Part shown: in pieces, positions 16,941 to 26,819 of the stretch
How the letters are laid out: every line of letters begins with the position of its first letter
Numbering within the stretch: the first letter of the stretch is position 1
From: Tomitella biformata AHU 1821
GTDB lineage: Bacteria; Actinomycetota; Actinomycetes; Mycobacteriales; Mycobacteriaceae
DNA: 64,000 nt
Direction: 5' to 3'
Assembly (NCBI RefSeq): GCF_000524475.1
Contig: NZ_BAVQ01000006.1
Location: 101,655 to 165,654 of the forward strand
Made by a program: the position numbers and the translations under genes
Notes under the pieces: generated by a model
The model's database searches: none
Told to the model about the DNA's origin: nothing
What the model saw: only the letters and a program-made list of their open reading frames with translations

Positions 16941-17795
16941 CTAGCCGGTGGGTGCGGCAAGACCGGTCAGAAAGTCCACTATGCCCGCCGATAGCGACTT
17001 CGAATAGCCCTTGCGCACAGATGGATCGGCGAGAAGAGCACCTTCGATGCCGTTGCCCATGTTGGCCATCTGCACGACCACCGCGGGAACCCGGGCGAGG
17101 CCCAGCTCGGCCATGGTGCCGTTCGCCTGCAGCCCCTCCTCGCCGGCGTACGTGGATGGGATCAGCTCGACGGCCACCATCGCGTCGCGGATGGACAGGG
17201 CCAGGTCCGCGGATTGCTGCTCGACGGGATCGCCTGTGACGGCGGTCGGGTAGTCGATGTAGAAGCCGTAGCTGAACTCCGGGCCGGCGTCGGCGTGCAG
17301 CGAGATGAACGCGTCCGCACCCGCCTGGTTGGCTGCCTCGATGCGCTGGTCCACGCAGGCCCCGCCGCCGGAATCGTCGCCGCGGCTGACGATCACCTCC
17401 GCGCCCAGCCTCTTCAGGTCCGCGGCCAGCAGCTGGGATGTCTGCAGGGTGAACGACTCCTCCCGGAGCCCGGCGTTGGTGATCGCGCCCTCGGTCTGGC
17501 ACTGCACGGTGCCGCCGTGGCCGTCGGGCACCATCTGCCACATCTCGTCCCCGATCGGCCCGCCATGGCCCGGGTCCAGGTAGACCGTCTTGCCGATCAG
17601 CGGCTGCTCGGCCGTGGGTGTCGGGGTCGGCGAGGCCGTGGGGGAGTCGGCGGGGTCGCCGGGGGCCGAGCTGGCGGCCGCCGAGCTGTCGGAGCTGGCG
17701 GGAATCGTGCAGCCGGTGAGCGCGAGGCCGACGGCGGCGGCAATCGCGACAACGGCGCTGCGACGGGGGACGAGAGAGGAGGGTGTGACGCGCAT
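16941..17795 (-). CDS. N-acetylmuramoyl-L-alanine amidase-fold lipoprotein (Rv3717/Ami1-like), catalytic Glu replaced
   Basis: Amidase_3 zinc hydrolase fold of 284 residues. A signal sequence ends in a lipobox (LTGC, Cys29), followed by a Ser/Pro/Thr linker to about residue 64. Zinc ligands by spacing with Rv3717: His77 (DPGHGG), Glu112 and His167 (SLHAD). The catalytic Glu expected 165 residues after the first His is Gln242 in VPAVVVQMANMGN. Cys99 and Cys147 could form a disulfide. Neighbours ybaB and recR match the M. tuberculosis order. It may bind peptidoglycan without cleaving it. Confidence 0.93.
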   Translation of the reverse strand: MRVTPSSLVPRRSAVVAIAAAVGLALTGCTIPASSDSSAAASSAPGDPADSPTASPTPTPTAEQPLIGKTVYLDPGHGGPIGDEMWQMVPDGHGGTVQCQTEGAITNAGLREESFTLQTSQLLAADLKRLGAEVIVSRGDDSGGGACVDQRIEAANQAGADAFISLHADAGPEFSYGFYIDYPTAVTGDPVEQQSADLALSIRDAMVAVELIPSTYAGEEGLQANGTMAELGLARVPAVVVQMANMGNGIEGALLADPSVRKGYSKSLSAGIVDFLTGLAAPTG

Positions 17796-17880
17796 CCGTC
17801 CACCTTAATGTCCCTGCGACTAGGCTGGGCCGGAGCCGGGCAAAGGGCCCGGATTCCACGTTTTGAGAGGACCGCATCCG

Positions 17881-18231
17881 ATGCAACCCGGCGGCCAGCC
17901 CGATATGCAGCAACTCCTTCAGCAGGCCCAGCAGATGCAGCAGCAGCTCATGGCCGCCCAGGCCGAGCTGGCGCAGGCGCAGGTCCAGGGCCAGGCCGGC
18001 GGCGGGCTCGTCACGGCGACGGTGAGCGGCTCGGGCGATCTGCTCGCGCTGGCCATCGACCCCAAGGTGGTCGACCCCGAGGACATCGAGACGCTGCAGG
18101 ACCTCGTGATCGGCGCGGTGGCCGACGCCGCCCGCAACGCCCAGGATGTGGCGGCCAGCAAGCTCGGCCCGTTGGCGGGTGGGCTGGGTCTGCCGGGTAT
18201 GGGCGGCGGGCTCGGCCTGCCGGGTCTCTAA
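17881..18231 (+). CDS. YbaB/EbfC family nucleoid-associated protein
   Basis: 116 residues; binds DNA non-specifically as a dimer and is conserved beside recR in many bacteria. Residues 1-40 are Gln/Met-rich ([19 protein letters not shown]), forming the long coiled helix; the core [28 protein letters not shown] is diagnostic. The C-terminus is a short Gly/Leu-rich tail. Start ATG 17881 has AGAGGA upstream; an in-frame TTG at 17863 is unlikely. It is three bases before recR. Confidence 0.95.
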   Translation: MQPGGQPDMQQLLQQAQQMQQQLMAAQAELAQAQVQGQAGGGLVTATVSGSGDLLALAIDPKVVDPEDIETLQDLVIGAVADAARNAQDVAASKLGPLAGGLGLPGMGGGLGLPGL

Positions 18232-18234
18232 GCC

Positions 18235-18843
18235 ATGTATGAAGGTCCAGTACAGGATCTGATCGACGAGTTGGGCAAGCTGCCCGGCATCGGGCCCAAG
18301 AGCGCCCAGCGCATCGCGTTCCACATCCTCACGGTGGAGCCCGCGGATATCGACCGGCTCAAGGGCGCGCTGCAGAAGGTGCGCGACGGCGTCCGATACT
18401 GCGAGGACTGCGGCACCGTCTCGGATAAGGAGAAGTGCCGGATCTGCACCGACCCGCGCCGCGACCGCACCCGTATCTGCGTGGTCGAAGAGCCCAAGGA
18501 CGTGCCCGCCATCGAGCGGACGCGCGAGTTCAAGGGGCTCTACCACGTGCTCGGCGGGGCGCTGAACCCCATCGGCGGGGTTGGGCCGGACCAGTTGCGC
18601 ATCCGCGAGCTGCTCACGCGCATCGGCAACCAGATCGACGGCGTGGACGTCGCCGAGGTCATCATCGCCACCGACCCCAACACCGAGGGCGAGGCCACCG
18701 CCACCTACCTGGTGCGAATGCTTCGGGACTTCCCCGGGCTGAGCGTGAGCCGCCTGGCTTCCGGCCTGCCGATGGGCTCGGACATCGAGTACGCCGACGA
18801 GATGACGCTGGGCCGGGCAATGTCCGGCCGCCGCACGATGTGA
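18235..18843 (+). CDS. recR: Recombination mediator protein RecR
   Basis: 202 residues; with RecF/RecO it loads RecA at gaps. Helix-hairpin-helix [18 protein letters not shown] (about residues 11-28), the C4 zinc finger CEDCG...CRICTD (about 58-76), and the Toprim domain beginning [14 protein letters not shown]. All expected residues are intact and the length is standard. Start ATG 18235 directly follows ybaB, so the two are co-translated. Confidence 0.97.
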   Translation: MYEGPVQDLIDELGKLPGIGPKSAQRIAFHILTVEPADIDRLKGALQKVRDGVRYCEDCGTVSDKEKCRICTDPRRDRTRICVVEEPKDVPAIERTREFKGLYHVLGGALNPIGGVGPDQLRIRELLTRIGNQIDGVDVAEVIIATDPNTEGEATATYLVRMLRDFPGLSVSRLASGLPMGSDIEYADEMTLGRAMSGRRTM

Positions 18844-18845
18844 GC

Positions 18846-19355
18846 ATGCAGCTCATCGCGATCGACGGCCCGTCGGGCTCTGGCAAGTCGATGTATGCCG
18901 ACAGGCTGGTCGAGCGGCTGCGGCAGGGCGGCGCCGCGGTCGCGTTGGTGCGCACAGACCACTTCGCGACGTGGGCTCGGCCTGCCTCGTGGTGGCCTTC
19001 GCTGCAGGAGTGCGTGCTCGAGCCGCTGCTCGCCGGCCGCGCCGGGGCCTATCGCCCGCTGGAATGGTCGGGGACGGCGCGGGAGTGGAGCGTGCGTCCC
19101 GGATCTGTCATAGGGGTTCCGGTGCCAGACATCCTTGTGCTGGAGGGTGTCACGTCCGCACGCCGCTCCGTCGCCGATCGGCTGGACCGCGCGCTCTGGG
19201 TCGAGTGGGGCTCCGAGGCTGAGCGGCTCGAGCGGTCCGTGGCCCGCGACGGCGAGGACTACCGCGAACTGCTGCGGCGCTGGCAGCTGTTCGAGCGCGG
19301 CTGGTTCGCCGTCGACGACACCCGGTCCCGCTGCGAGGTCGTCGCCGGGGGCTGA
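18846..19355 (+). CDS. Small P-loop kinase (uridine-kinase-like)
   Basis: 169 residues beginning MQLIAIDGPSGSGKS, a Walker A with the GPSGSGKS form seen in uridine kinase and cytidylate kinase. LVRTDHF and ILVLEGV match the substrate-binding DH motif and the Walker B-like strand of uridine kinases. It starts two bases after recR. At this length it is shorter than Udk. Substrate is probably a nucleoside or pantothenate-like alcohol (inference); phosphorylation of something else is possible. Confidence 0.78.
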   Translation: MQLIAIDGPSGSGKSMYADRLVERLRQGGAAVALVRTDHFATWARPASWWPSLQECVLEPLLAGRAGAYRPLEWSGTAREWSVRPGSVIGVPVPDILVLEGVTSARRSVADRLDRALWVEWGSEAERLERSVARDGEDYRELLRRWQLFERGWFAVDDTRSRCEVVAGG

Positions 19356-19405
19356 CTGAGGCCGCTCTGACGCTCTGCCGTTGTGCCGTTGTGCCGTTTC
19401 GCGGG

Positions 19406-19469
19406 TTCGCCGCGGCTGCGTGGCCACGCCGTCGTTGCAAGCGAGGTTCGCCTGTGCAACTGCGGCGAA
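19406..19469. repeat. 64-bp palindromic repeat, copy A
   Basis: Imperfect palindrome with TTCGCCGC at one end and GCGGCGAA at the other; the TTGCAA core is at the exact centre. 51 of 64 bases match copy B at 20547. It lies just upstream of the DUF559-like gene. Also directly before it is a short TTGTGCCG tandem duplication (19381-19396). Confidence 0.75.
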
Positions 19470-19485
19470 TCGCGGGCCACGGGGG

Positions 19486-19513
19486 TTATCCACAAGTGCT
19501 CCGCTGTCCACAG
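19486..19513. promoter_or_regulatory. Perfect DnaA-box sequence plus a second TGTCCACA box
   Basis: TTATCCACA at 19486-19494 equals the consensus DnaA box; TGTCCACAG at 19505-19513 is one or two changes away. Both are in the same orientation, 19 bases apart, just before the DUF559-like gene. Two boxes are too few for an origin; a regulatory role is possible. Could be coincidence or a feature carried with this gene family. Confidence 0.45.
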
Positions 19514-19553
19514 GCTCCCCAATTTCGGCACTTCGCCCCCGGCCCGGTGCCGC

Positions 19554-20519
19554 ATGATCGAAATCATGGGGAGAGATAAGCCGTCGTTGCTGCACCGATC
19601 CGACGCGGTCCGGGAGGGGCTGACCGACGCGGAACTGCTGGGCCGATTGAAACGGCGGGAACTTGTCAGGGTGGCGCGCGGCAGCTACCTGCGCGAGTCT
19701 GAGCATCGCCACCTCGACGCGCTCGACCAACATCTGACCCGGGTCCTCGCGGCCGCCCATCGCAACGGCGACGGGGTGGTGTTCAGCCACGTCTCAGCCG
19801 CGGTGCTGCACGGCTATGACCTGTGGGACTGTCCAGTGGGCGAGGTCCATCTGACTCAAGGCGGCGGCCACGGGACTCGGCGGCATGGACTACACCGGCA
19901 CCACGAGAAGCTCGAGCCAGGCGAGATCGTCTCGATCGGCGGCCTTCAGGTGACGTCCGCCGCCCGGACAATAGCCGACTTGGCTCGCATGTCGAGTCTG
20001 AAGGCGTCCGTTGTGGCTGGGGATTGCGCTCTGCGCCGGGGGCTGTCGCCAGGCCTTCTCACGGATACGATCTTTGCCGCCAAGGGCCGACGCGGGGCCG
20101 CGAAGGCGAGGCAGGCCGTCGCACTGATGGATGGACGGAGCGAAAGTGTGGGCGAATCCCTCAGTCGGCTGCTCATCGCTCAGGTCCGGCTCCCCGAACC
20201 GGACTTGCAAAAGCATGTGTGGGGCGCTGGTGGCAGTCCACTGGGCCGGACTGACTTCCACTTCCCCGGCCGCGCTGTCGTCGGGGAATTCGACGGCAAG
20301 GTCAAATATGGCAAGTACCTCAAACCAGGCCAGGAGCCCGGCGACGCCGTCTATCTGGAGAAGGTCCGCGAGGATCGCATTCGTGACACCGGACTGGTGG
20401 TGGTCCGGTGGACCTGGGCCGACCTCAGCCGTCCAAACGTCTTTCGCCGTCGAATCCTGGAGGCGTTCGAGCGTGGCCGCAAGGAAATCTCGCTTAACCC
20501 TGCTCTCGCAGACCTCTGA
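19554..20519 (+). CDS. AbiEi-like N-terminal / DUF559-like nuclease-fold protein
   Basis: About 321 residues from ATG 19554 (ATG 19566 also possible; no ribosome site, so perhaps leaderless). The N-terminal winged helix (LTDAELLGRLKRRELVRVARGSYL) resembles type IV toxin-antitoxin AbiEi antitoxins. The C-terminus has TDFHFPGRAVVGEFDGKVKYG then EKVREDRIRDTGLVVVRWTW, the pattern of DUF559/Vsr-type PD-(D/E)XK nucleases with Asp/Glu metal residues. Proteins of this build are abundant in actinobacteria, function unsettled. No toxin partner is adjacent. The gene is bracketed by copies A and B of the 64-bp repeat. Confidence 0.8.
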   Translation: MIEIMGRDKPSLLHRSDAVREGLTDAELLGRLKRRELVRVARGSYLRESEHRHLDALDQHLTRVLAAAHRNGDGVVFSHVSAAVLHGYDLWDCPVGEVHLTQGGGHGTRRHGLHRHHEKLEPGEIVSIGGLQVTSAARTIADLARMSSLKASVVAGDCALRRGLSPGLLTDTIFAAKGRRGAAKARQAVALMDGRSESVGESLSRLLIAQVRLPEPDLQKHVWGAGGSPLGRTDFHFPGRAVVGEFDGKVKYGKYLKPGQEPGDAVYLEKVREDRIRDTGLVVVRWTWADLSRPNVFRRRILEAFERGRKEISLNPALADL

Positions 20520-20546
20520 CCGGTCTCCGGCCAGCCTGTGGCCAAG

Positions 20547-20610
20547 CTCGCCGCGGCTTCGCCGGGAGGCCGTTGCTGCAAGCGCGGTTCGGCTGTGTAA
20601 CCGCGGCGAA
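20547..20610. repeat. 64-bp palindromic repeat, copy B
   Basis: Same length and register as copy A, in the same orientation, 1.08 kb downstream, on the other side of the DUF559-like gene. Ends TCGCCGCGGCT and CCGCGGCGAA are intact and the centre is CTGCAAGCG. It is followed by a GGAGGATCGGCGG direct duplication (about 20614-20646) running up to the gatD stop. Confidence 0.75.
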
Positions 20611-20647
20611 CTGGGAGGATCGGCGGCGAATTCGGAGGATCGGCGGT

Positions 20648-21379
20648 TCAGCGGGCCGCGAGGCGCTCGCTGCGCAGCAGGTCCACCTCGGCGAGCTGAA
20701 GCGGGGCCAGCGCGGAGAGCTCCACGCCGAGCGCGCGGGCGATCAGCAGATCTGCCAGCTCGGGGTTGCGGGCCAGGACGGGCCCGTGCAGATAGGTCGC
20801 GATCAGCGAGCCCTGCGCGCCGCCCTCGAATCGCTCGCCGGCCGTCTCGGCGGGGCGGTTGCCCGCACCGCTGAGGACCCTGCCGAGGGGTGCGGCGTCG
20901 GGGCCGAGAGTCGTTGCCCCGCCGTGGTTCTCAAAGCCGGTCAGTTTTCCGGTGAGCCCGGCGATCCGGGGTTCGGCGACGACCTCGCCGATGCTGCGGG
21001 CCCCGGCTGGCGTGGTGGTCGCGTCGAGCAGGCCGAGGCCCTCGACGCGACGGCCGTCGGAGGTCTCGAACCACTCGCCGAGCACCTGCAGACCGGCGCA
21101 CACCGCGAGGGTGGGCGCGCCGCGGCGGACGGCGGACTGCAGTCCGGGGTGGCGGGTCATGTGCCGCGCGGCGAGCATTTGCGCGGTGTCCTCGCCGCCG
21201 CCGAGCGTGTAGATGTCGAGGGAATCGGGCACGGGCTCGCCGAATCCGGTCTCGATGATCTCCGCGTCATGGCCGCGCATGCGGAGGCGTTGGCGCAGGA
21301 CGAGGGCGTTGCCGCCGTCGCCGTAGGTGCCCAGGACGTCGGGCAGGATCAGGCCGATTCGCACCGTGGAGCTGGTCAT
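20648..21379 (-). CDS. gatD: Lipid II isoglutaminyl synthase, glutamine amidotransferase subunit GatD
   Basis: 243 residues. Class I glutaminase-like subunit supplying ammonia to MurT to amidate the D-Glu of lipid II stem peptide. Nucleophile Cys94 in LAVCAGLQ and His198 in TYLHGP are present, as in the GatD family; the GGGEDTAQ loop is conserved. Start ATG 21379 shares one base with the murT stop (TGATG), giving tight coupling. Orthologue of the gene annotated cobQ2 (Rv3713) in M. tuberculosis, which is not a cobalamin enzyme. Confidence 0.95.
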   Translation of the reverse strand: MTSSTVRIGLILPDVLGTYGDGGNALVLRQRLRMRGHDAEIIETGFGEPVPDSLDIYTLGGGEDTAQMLAARHMTRHPGLQSAVRRGAPTLAVCAGLQVLGEWFETSDGRRVEGLGLLDATTTPAGARSIGEVVAEPRIAGLTGKLTGFENHGGATTLGPDAAPLGRVLSGAGNRPAETAGERFEGGAQGSLIATYLHGPVLARNPELADLLIARALGVELSALAPLQLAEVDLLRSERLAAR

Positions 21380-22689
21380 CAGAGGCCTCCGTTGCCAGTG
21401 GTGTCGGTGGCGGCAGTCTCGCCGTGGCCCTCGCGGTCCAGGGCGCGGTCCAGGGCGAGCAGCGCGGTGTAGTTGGCGAGCACCTCGACGCGGCCCGGCG
21501 GGCAGGCCTCGATGGCGCGTAGCACGGACTTCTCGAGCTTGTGGTCGACATCCGCATAGGTCAGGCGCACTGCGAGGTCCGCGCCGCGCTCGCCGGAGGC
21601 GACCACCTGCAGCCCGCCGAAGTGCTCGAACTTCACGTCCCACAGCCAGGACAGGTCCTCGCCGTCGGGGACCTGGCCGTTGACCGCGATCACGAGGCCG
21701 TCGGCGTCGCGGTCGACCATCGACAGAGCCTCCTGCCAGCCGGCCGGGTTCTTCGCGAGAAGCATGCGGATCTGGTGTGGGCCGCGGTGCACGGTGCGGT
21801 AGCGGCCGGCAACCTCGAGGACGGTGCCGGCGGCGGCGATCGCATCGGCGGGGCGCACGCCCATGAACACGGTGGCGGCGATGGCCTGGGCGGCGTTGCC
21901 GCGGTTGGCGCGGCCGGGCAGCTGCAGGGTCAGCGGCTCTCGGAGGCCTTTTGGCCCGGAGATGTGGGTGTCGTCGACGGACCAGTCGGGCGTCGGGCGC
22001 GCGAGATCGCAACCGGCGCAATGCCAGCCGATGTCCTCACGGATGATCGGCTCCCCGCAGCGGGGGCAGCCGGCGGCGTCATTGGTCCAGCCGGCGCCGG
22101 CCGCGACCCACACCACGGATGGGGCGTCGAAGGCGATGGAGGTGATCAGCACATCGTCGCAGTTCGCGATCATCGTGGTCGTCGGGTGCTTGGCCAGGCC
22201 CTCGCGCAGGCGCCGCTCGATCGAGTTGATCTCGCCCACGCGGTCCAGCTGATCGCGGCTGAGGTTGAGCAGGATCGCCACCTGCGGGTTGGTGGCGTCG
22301 GCGACGTGCGGGGTGTGCAGCTCGTCAACCTCCAGGGCCGCGATCTGCGCGTCGCGCCCCACCCCGAGCGCGGCGACGAGGCCCGCGTCCATGTTGGAGC
22401 CGTCCTCGTTGGTGGCGACGGGGCCCAGGGTGCGCAGCGCGGCCGCGACCATCCGGTTGGTGGTGGACTTGCCGTTGGTGCCGGTGACCAGCACCGTGCG
22501 CTTATCGGCGGCGAGCTGGCCCATGATTGTTTTGTCGACCTTGAGCGCGATCAGCCCGCCGATCATCGAACCCTTGCCCCGGCCGGCCTTGCGGGAGGCC
22601 CACGCCGCGGAGGAGGCGAGGCTCATCGCCAGCCGTCCGCGGGCGGTGAGGCGATTGCTCGGTGCGTTGACCATTCGCTCGTTGATCAT
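21379..22689 (-). CDS. murT: Lipid II isoglutaminyl synthase, Mur ligase-like subunit MurT
   Basis: About 436 residues. Mur-ligase fold: ATP loop VTGTNGKSTTNRMVAA, a zinc-ribbon insertion with CPRCG...HCAGC, and the C-terminal DUF1727 region that contacts GatD. With GatD it converts D-isoglutamate to D-isoglutamine on lipid II in the cytoplasm. The start is uncertain: ATG 22689 (used), ATG 22674, or GTG 22731, which would overlap the regulator's stop. Homology begins near residue 6 of the chosen form. Confidence 0.94.
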   Translation of the reverse strand: MINERMVNAPSNRLTARGRLAMSLASSAAWASRKAGRGKGSMIGGLIALKVDKTIMGQLAADKRTVLVTGTNGKSTTNRMVAAALRTLGPVATNEDGSNMDAGLVAALGVGRDAQIAALEVDELHTPHVADATNPQVAILLNLSRDQLDRVGEINSIERRLREGLAKHPTTTMIANCDDVLITSIAFDAPSVVWVAAGAGWTNDAAGCPRCGEPIIREDIGWHCAGCDLARPTPDWSVDDTHISGPKGLREPLTLQLPGRANRGNAAQAIAATVFMGVRPADAIAAAGTVLEVAGRYRTVHRGPHQIRMLLAKNPAGWQEALSMVDRDADGLVIAVNGQVPDGEDLSWLWDVKFEHFGGLQVVASGERGADLAVRLTYADVDHKLEKSVLRAIEACPPGRVEVLANYTALLALDRALDREGHGETAATDTTGNGGL

Positions 22690-22727
22690 CTGCGAAGTCT
22701 GGCACAGGCCGGGGTGTGTCCCGGATC

Positions 22728-23108
22728 TCACGTCAGGTCAGGGTGCTCGGAGTCGTATCGTTCCTGCGCGGACAGCACCTCGCCCATGCTGCCCTCGAGC
22801 ACCTCGATCAACGCGAGCAGCCGGGGCGCAATCGTGGCGCCGAGGTCGGTGAGGCGATATTCGACGTGGGGCGGAATGGCGTGCAGAACTTCCCGGTCCA
22901 CGAAGCCATTCCGCTCGAGGCTCTGCAGGGTCTGGGAGAGCATCCGCTCGCTGATGCCGTCGACGCGGCGACGGAGCTCGCCGAAGCGGTGCGGCCCCTG
23001 GGCCAGTGCGGCGACGGTGAGCAAGCCCCAGCGGCCGGTGACGCCCTGCAGGGTCAGCCGCGACAGGCAGTTGCGGGAGAACACATCGGGAGTGAGCGCG
23101 GCATCCAT
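22728..23108 (-). CDS. HxlR family winged-helix regulator
   Basis: 126 residues with the HxlR/MarR-like winged helix: CLSRLTLQGVTGRWGLLTVAAL then RFGELRRRVDGISERMLSQTLQSLERNGFVDR. Diverges from a quinone-reductase-like gene at 23179, exactly the arrangement of E. coli ytfH/qorR with ytfG/qorB, so it most likely controls that gene and itself. It has a single N-terminal cysteine (Cys14) at about the position redox- or electrophile-sensing HxlR proteins use. Confidence 0.93.
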   Translation of the reverse strand: MDAALTPDVFSRNCLSRLTLQGVTGRWGLLTVAALAQGPHRFGELRRRVDGISERMLSQTLQSLERNGFVDREVLHAIPPHVEYRLTDLGATIAPRLLALIEVLEGSMGEVLSAQERYDSEHPDLT

Positions 23109-23178
23109 GCAGACAGATTACCCGTCTTATGGTTACTATTGCTATGGCACTTACGAAAAGTTAGCAGAAGGAGCGGGC
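23109..23178. promoter_or_regulatory. Divergent promoter/operator between HxlR regulator and quinone reductase
   Basis: 70-bp A/T-rich spacer in a very GC-rich setting. The segment TTATGGTTACTATTGCTATGG (about 23127-23147) is imperfectly symmetric and similar in style to HxlR operators. AGAAGGAG immediately before ATG 23179 is the ribosome site. Confidence 0.55.
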
Positions 23179-24039
23179 ATGACAATCGCAATCACCGGCG
23201 CGGCCGGACAGCTGGGGCATCTGGCGATCGAGGCGCTGATCGCTCGCGGAGTACCGGCGGCGGAGCTCGTCGCCGTGGTGCGCACCCCGGCCAAGGCTGC
23301 CGACCTCGCGGCCCGGGGCGTGCAGATCCGAGAGGCCGACTACGGTGACCCGGCCGCGCTCACGGCCGCGTTCGAGGGCGTCGCCAAGCTGCTCATGATC
23401 TCCGCCAGCGAGGTGGGTCAGCGGATTGCCCAGCACGCCAACATTATCGACGCGGCGAAGGCCCAAGGCGTGGGCGCGATCGTCTACACCAGCCTGCTGC
23501 GCGCGGACACCAGCCCGATGCTGCTGGCGGCCGAGCACGCCGCGACCGAGAAGCTGCTCGACGCGTCGGGCATCCCGCACACGCTGCTGCGCAACGGCTG
23601 GTACTGGGAGAACTACGTGCTGGCGCTGCCCGCGGTGCTCGAGCATGGCGCGCTGGTCGGGGCAGCCGGCTCGGGGCTGGTGGCAGGAGCGGCGCGGCTG
23701 GACTACGCGGAGGCGGCCGCCGTGGCGGTGCAGGGCGACGAGCACATGGGCAAGGTCTATGAGCTCGGCGGCGACGAGCACCTGACCGGCGCGGACCTCG
23801 CCGCGCTCATCGCGGCCGCGGCGGATAAGCCCGTCGTGTTCCAGGACCTGGCCGAGGAGGACTATGCCGCGCTGCTGGCCCAGGCCGGCGTGCCCCTCGC
23901 CGGAGCGCAGGTGCTGGCAGACGCCGACGCGCAGGCGGGCCGGGGCGCACTCGACACCGACAGCGGCGACCTGCGCGCGCTCACTGGTCGGCCGTCCACT
24001 CCGGCGGCGAACGTAATCGAGGCGGCACTGCACGGCTGA
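23179..24039 (+). CDS. NAD(P)H:quinone oxidoreductase 2-like (NmrA-type SDR)
   Basis: 286 residues; MTIAITGAAGQLGHL is the atypical SDR cofactor motif, and RNGWYWENYVLALP matches QorB/YtfG. The family reduces quinones with NADPH, protecting against electrophile stress. Start ATG 23179 has a strong AGAAGGAG. The much larger frame that contains it is antisense to murT and is a shadow. Regulated probably by the adjacent HxlR protein. Confidence 0.92.
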   Translation: MTIAITGAAGQLGHLAIEALIARGVPAAELVAVVRTPAKAADLAARGVQIREADYGDPAALTAAFEGVAKLLMISASEVGQRIAQHANIIDAAKAQGVGAIVYTSLLRADTSPMLLAAEHAATEKLLDASGIPHTLLRNGWYWENYVLALPAVLEHGALVGAAGSGLVAGAARLDYAEAAAVAVQGDEHMGKVYELGGDEHLTGADLAALIAAAADKPVVFQDLAEEDYAALLAQAGVPLAGAQVLADADAQAGRGALDTDSGDLRALTGRPSTPAANVIEAALHG

Positions 24040-24064
24040 CTTCGCAGACGGGCATACTCGCCGG

Positions 24065-24823
24065 ATGGGCGGACTCATCGACAAACTCTTCAGCCTGGAC
24101 GCCTGGGTTGTTTACGTGGTGGTCACGCTGGTGGTGTTCGCGGAGGACGCGGTGTTCCTCGGCGTGGTCCTGCCGGCGGAGACCGCGGCCATCGTCGGCG
24201 GCGTGATTGCCAGCCGTGGCACCGTCCACATCGGTGTGCTGATAGTGCTCGTGATCCTGGCCGCCGTCGTGGGCGACAACGTCGGCTACTTTGTGGGACG
24301 CCATTTCGGCCCCCGGTTCCTGCAGATCGAGATCCTCGCCCGGCACCAGAAGCGGGTGGGCGAGGCCCAGGACTTCCTGCGCCGACGCGGTGGCGCCGCG
24401 GTGTTCCTCGGCCGATTCATCGCGTTCTTCCGGGCGATGCTCCCCGGGCTGGCGGGGATGTCGCGGATGCCATACGGGAAGTTTTTCGTCTGCAACGCGT
24501 TGGGCGGGATCGTGTGGGGCGCCGCCGTGGTGCTGCTCGGCTACTTCGGGGCCAGCTCGTACCAAAAGCTCGAGGCGCTGGTCGGCCGGGGCAGCGCGAT
24601 CCTCGTGGCGGCCGTCGTGCTCGTGGGCCTCGTGGTCTGGCGGGTGCGGGCCAAGCGCCGACCTCGCACACAAAGCCCCCGGCAACAAGGTCGCCGCGGC
24701 TCCCTCGATCCACCGCGCTTGCAAGCGAGGCGAGTCGATGGAGCTGTGGCGACCTTGGTGGAGCTGTGGCGACCTTGGTGGAGCTGTGGCGACCTTGGTG
24801 GAGCTGCGGCGGCCTTGGTGGAG

Positions 24824-24826
<3 letters not shown>
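24065..24826 (+). CDS. DedA family membrane protein with no stop codon before leuA
   Basis: DedA/VTT-domain protein, probably an undecaprenyl-phosphate or phospholipid scramblase-like transporter. Residues 1-205 show four to five membrane segments and the signature VLPAETAAIVGG, GDNVGYFVGRHFG and FLGRFIAFFRAMLPGLAGMSRM. After residue about 205 the frame enters repeat copy C and the 20-bp tandem array, then stays open antisense to all of leuA to 26635 (856 codons). The end given is only the leuA border. One tandem copy fewer would stop at 24840, one more at 24827. Confidence 0.8.
24690..24753. repeat. 64-bp palindromic repeat, copy C
   Basis: Ends GTCGCCGCGGCT and CTGTGGCGAC; the exact centre is the perfect 12-base palindrome CGCTTGCAAGCG. 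Arms pair over most of their length. It is inside the C-terminal part of the DedA reading frame, and its right end is the seed of the 20-bp tandem array. Confidence 0.75.
24741..24825. repeat. 20-bp tandem repeat, about 4.25 copies
   Basis: Unit GAGCTGTGGCGACCTTGGTG at 24741, 24761 and 24781 is identical; the fourth (24801) has two changes, and five bases of a fifth run into the leuA stop. The first 13 bases of the unit are the right end of palindromic copy C. As 20 is not a multiple of three, each copy gained or lost shifts the DedA frame. Confidence 0.95.
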
Positions 24827-26686
<1,860 letters not shown>

Positions 26687-26712
26687 TCAACCGGCGTGCC
26701 CTCTCGCGGCGA

Positions 26713-26775
26713 ATGCCGCGCGGCATGGCTAAGGCCCGCGACGGGGAGCCGGTCTGTGGTCAGACCCCGTCGCGG
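26713..26775 (-). promoter_or_regulatory. leuA leader hairpins (attenuator-like)
   Basis: Upstream of leuA: an 11-bp perfect stem (26765-26775 with 26736-26746) containing an inner 6-bp hairpin (26761-26766 with 26751-26756), then a 14-base perfect palindrome (26713-26726). The first stem's 5' arm lies within the small leader frame at 26760-26801. Alternative pairing coupled to leader translation would give attenuation, a mode described for actinobacterial leuA. Confidence 0.6.
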
Positions 26776-26801
26776 CAACCAAGAAGGCGCACGCGCTGCA
26801 T
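26760..26801 (-). CDS. Putative leuA leader peptide
   Basis: 13 codons: MQRVRLLGCRDGV. It has two consecutive CTT leucine codons, which are uncommon in such a GC-rich genome, and the frame ends inside the large stem of the leader hairpin. GAGGGAG lies upstream but rather far (about 14 bases). Leader peptides of actinobacterial leuA genes carry leucine runs; this one has only two, so the case is moderate. Confidence 0.5.
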   Translation of the reverse strand: MQRVRLLGCRDGV

Positions 26802-26819
26802 GACGATGAGTGTACTCCC

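Noticed and set aside
21541..24039. An 832-codon plus-strand frame running through murT and the HxlR gene
   Set aside because: Only its last 287 codons form a known protein (quinone reductase from 23179). The rest is antisense to murT and has neither homology nor a ribosome site.
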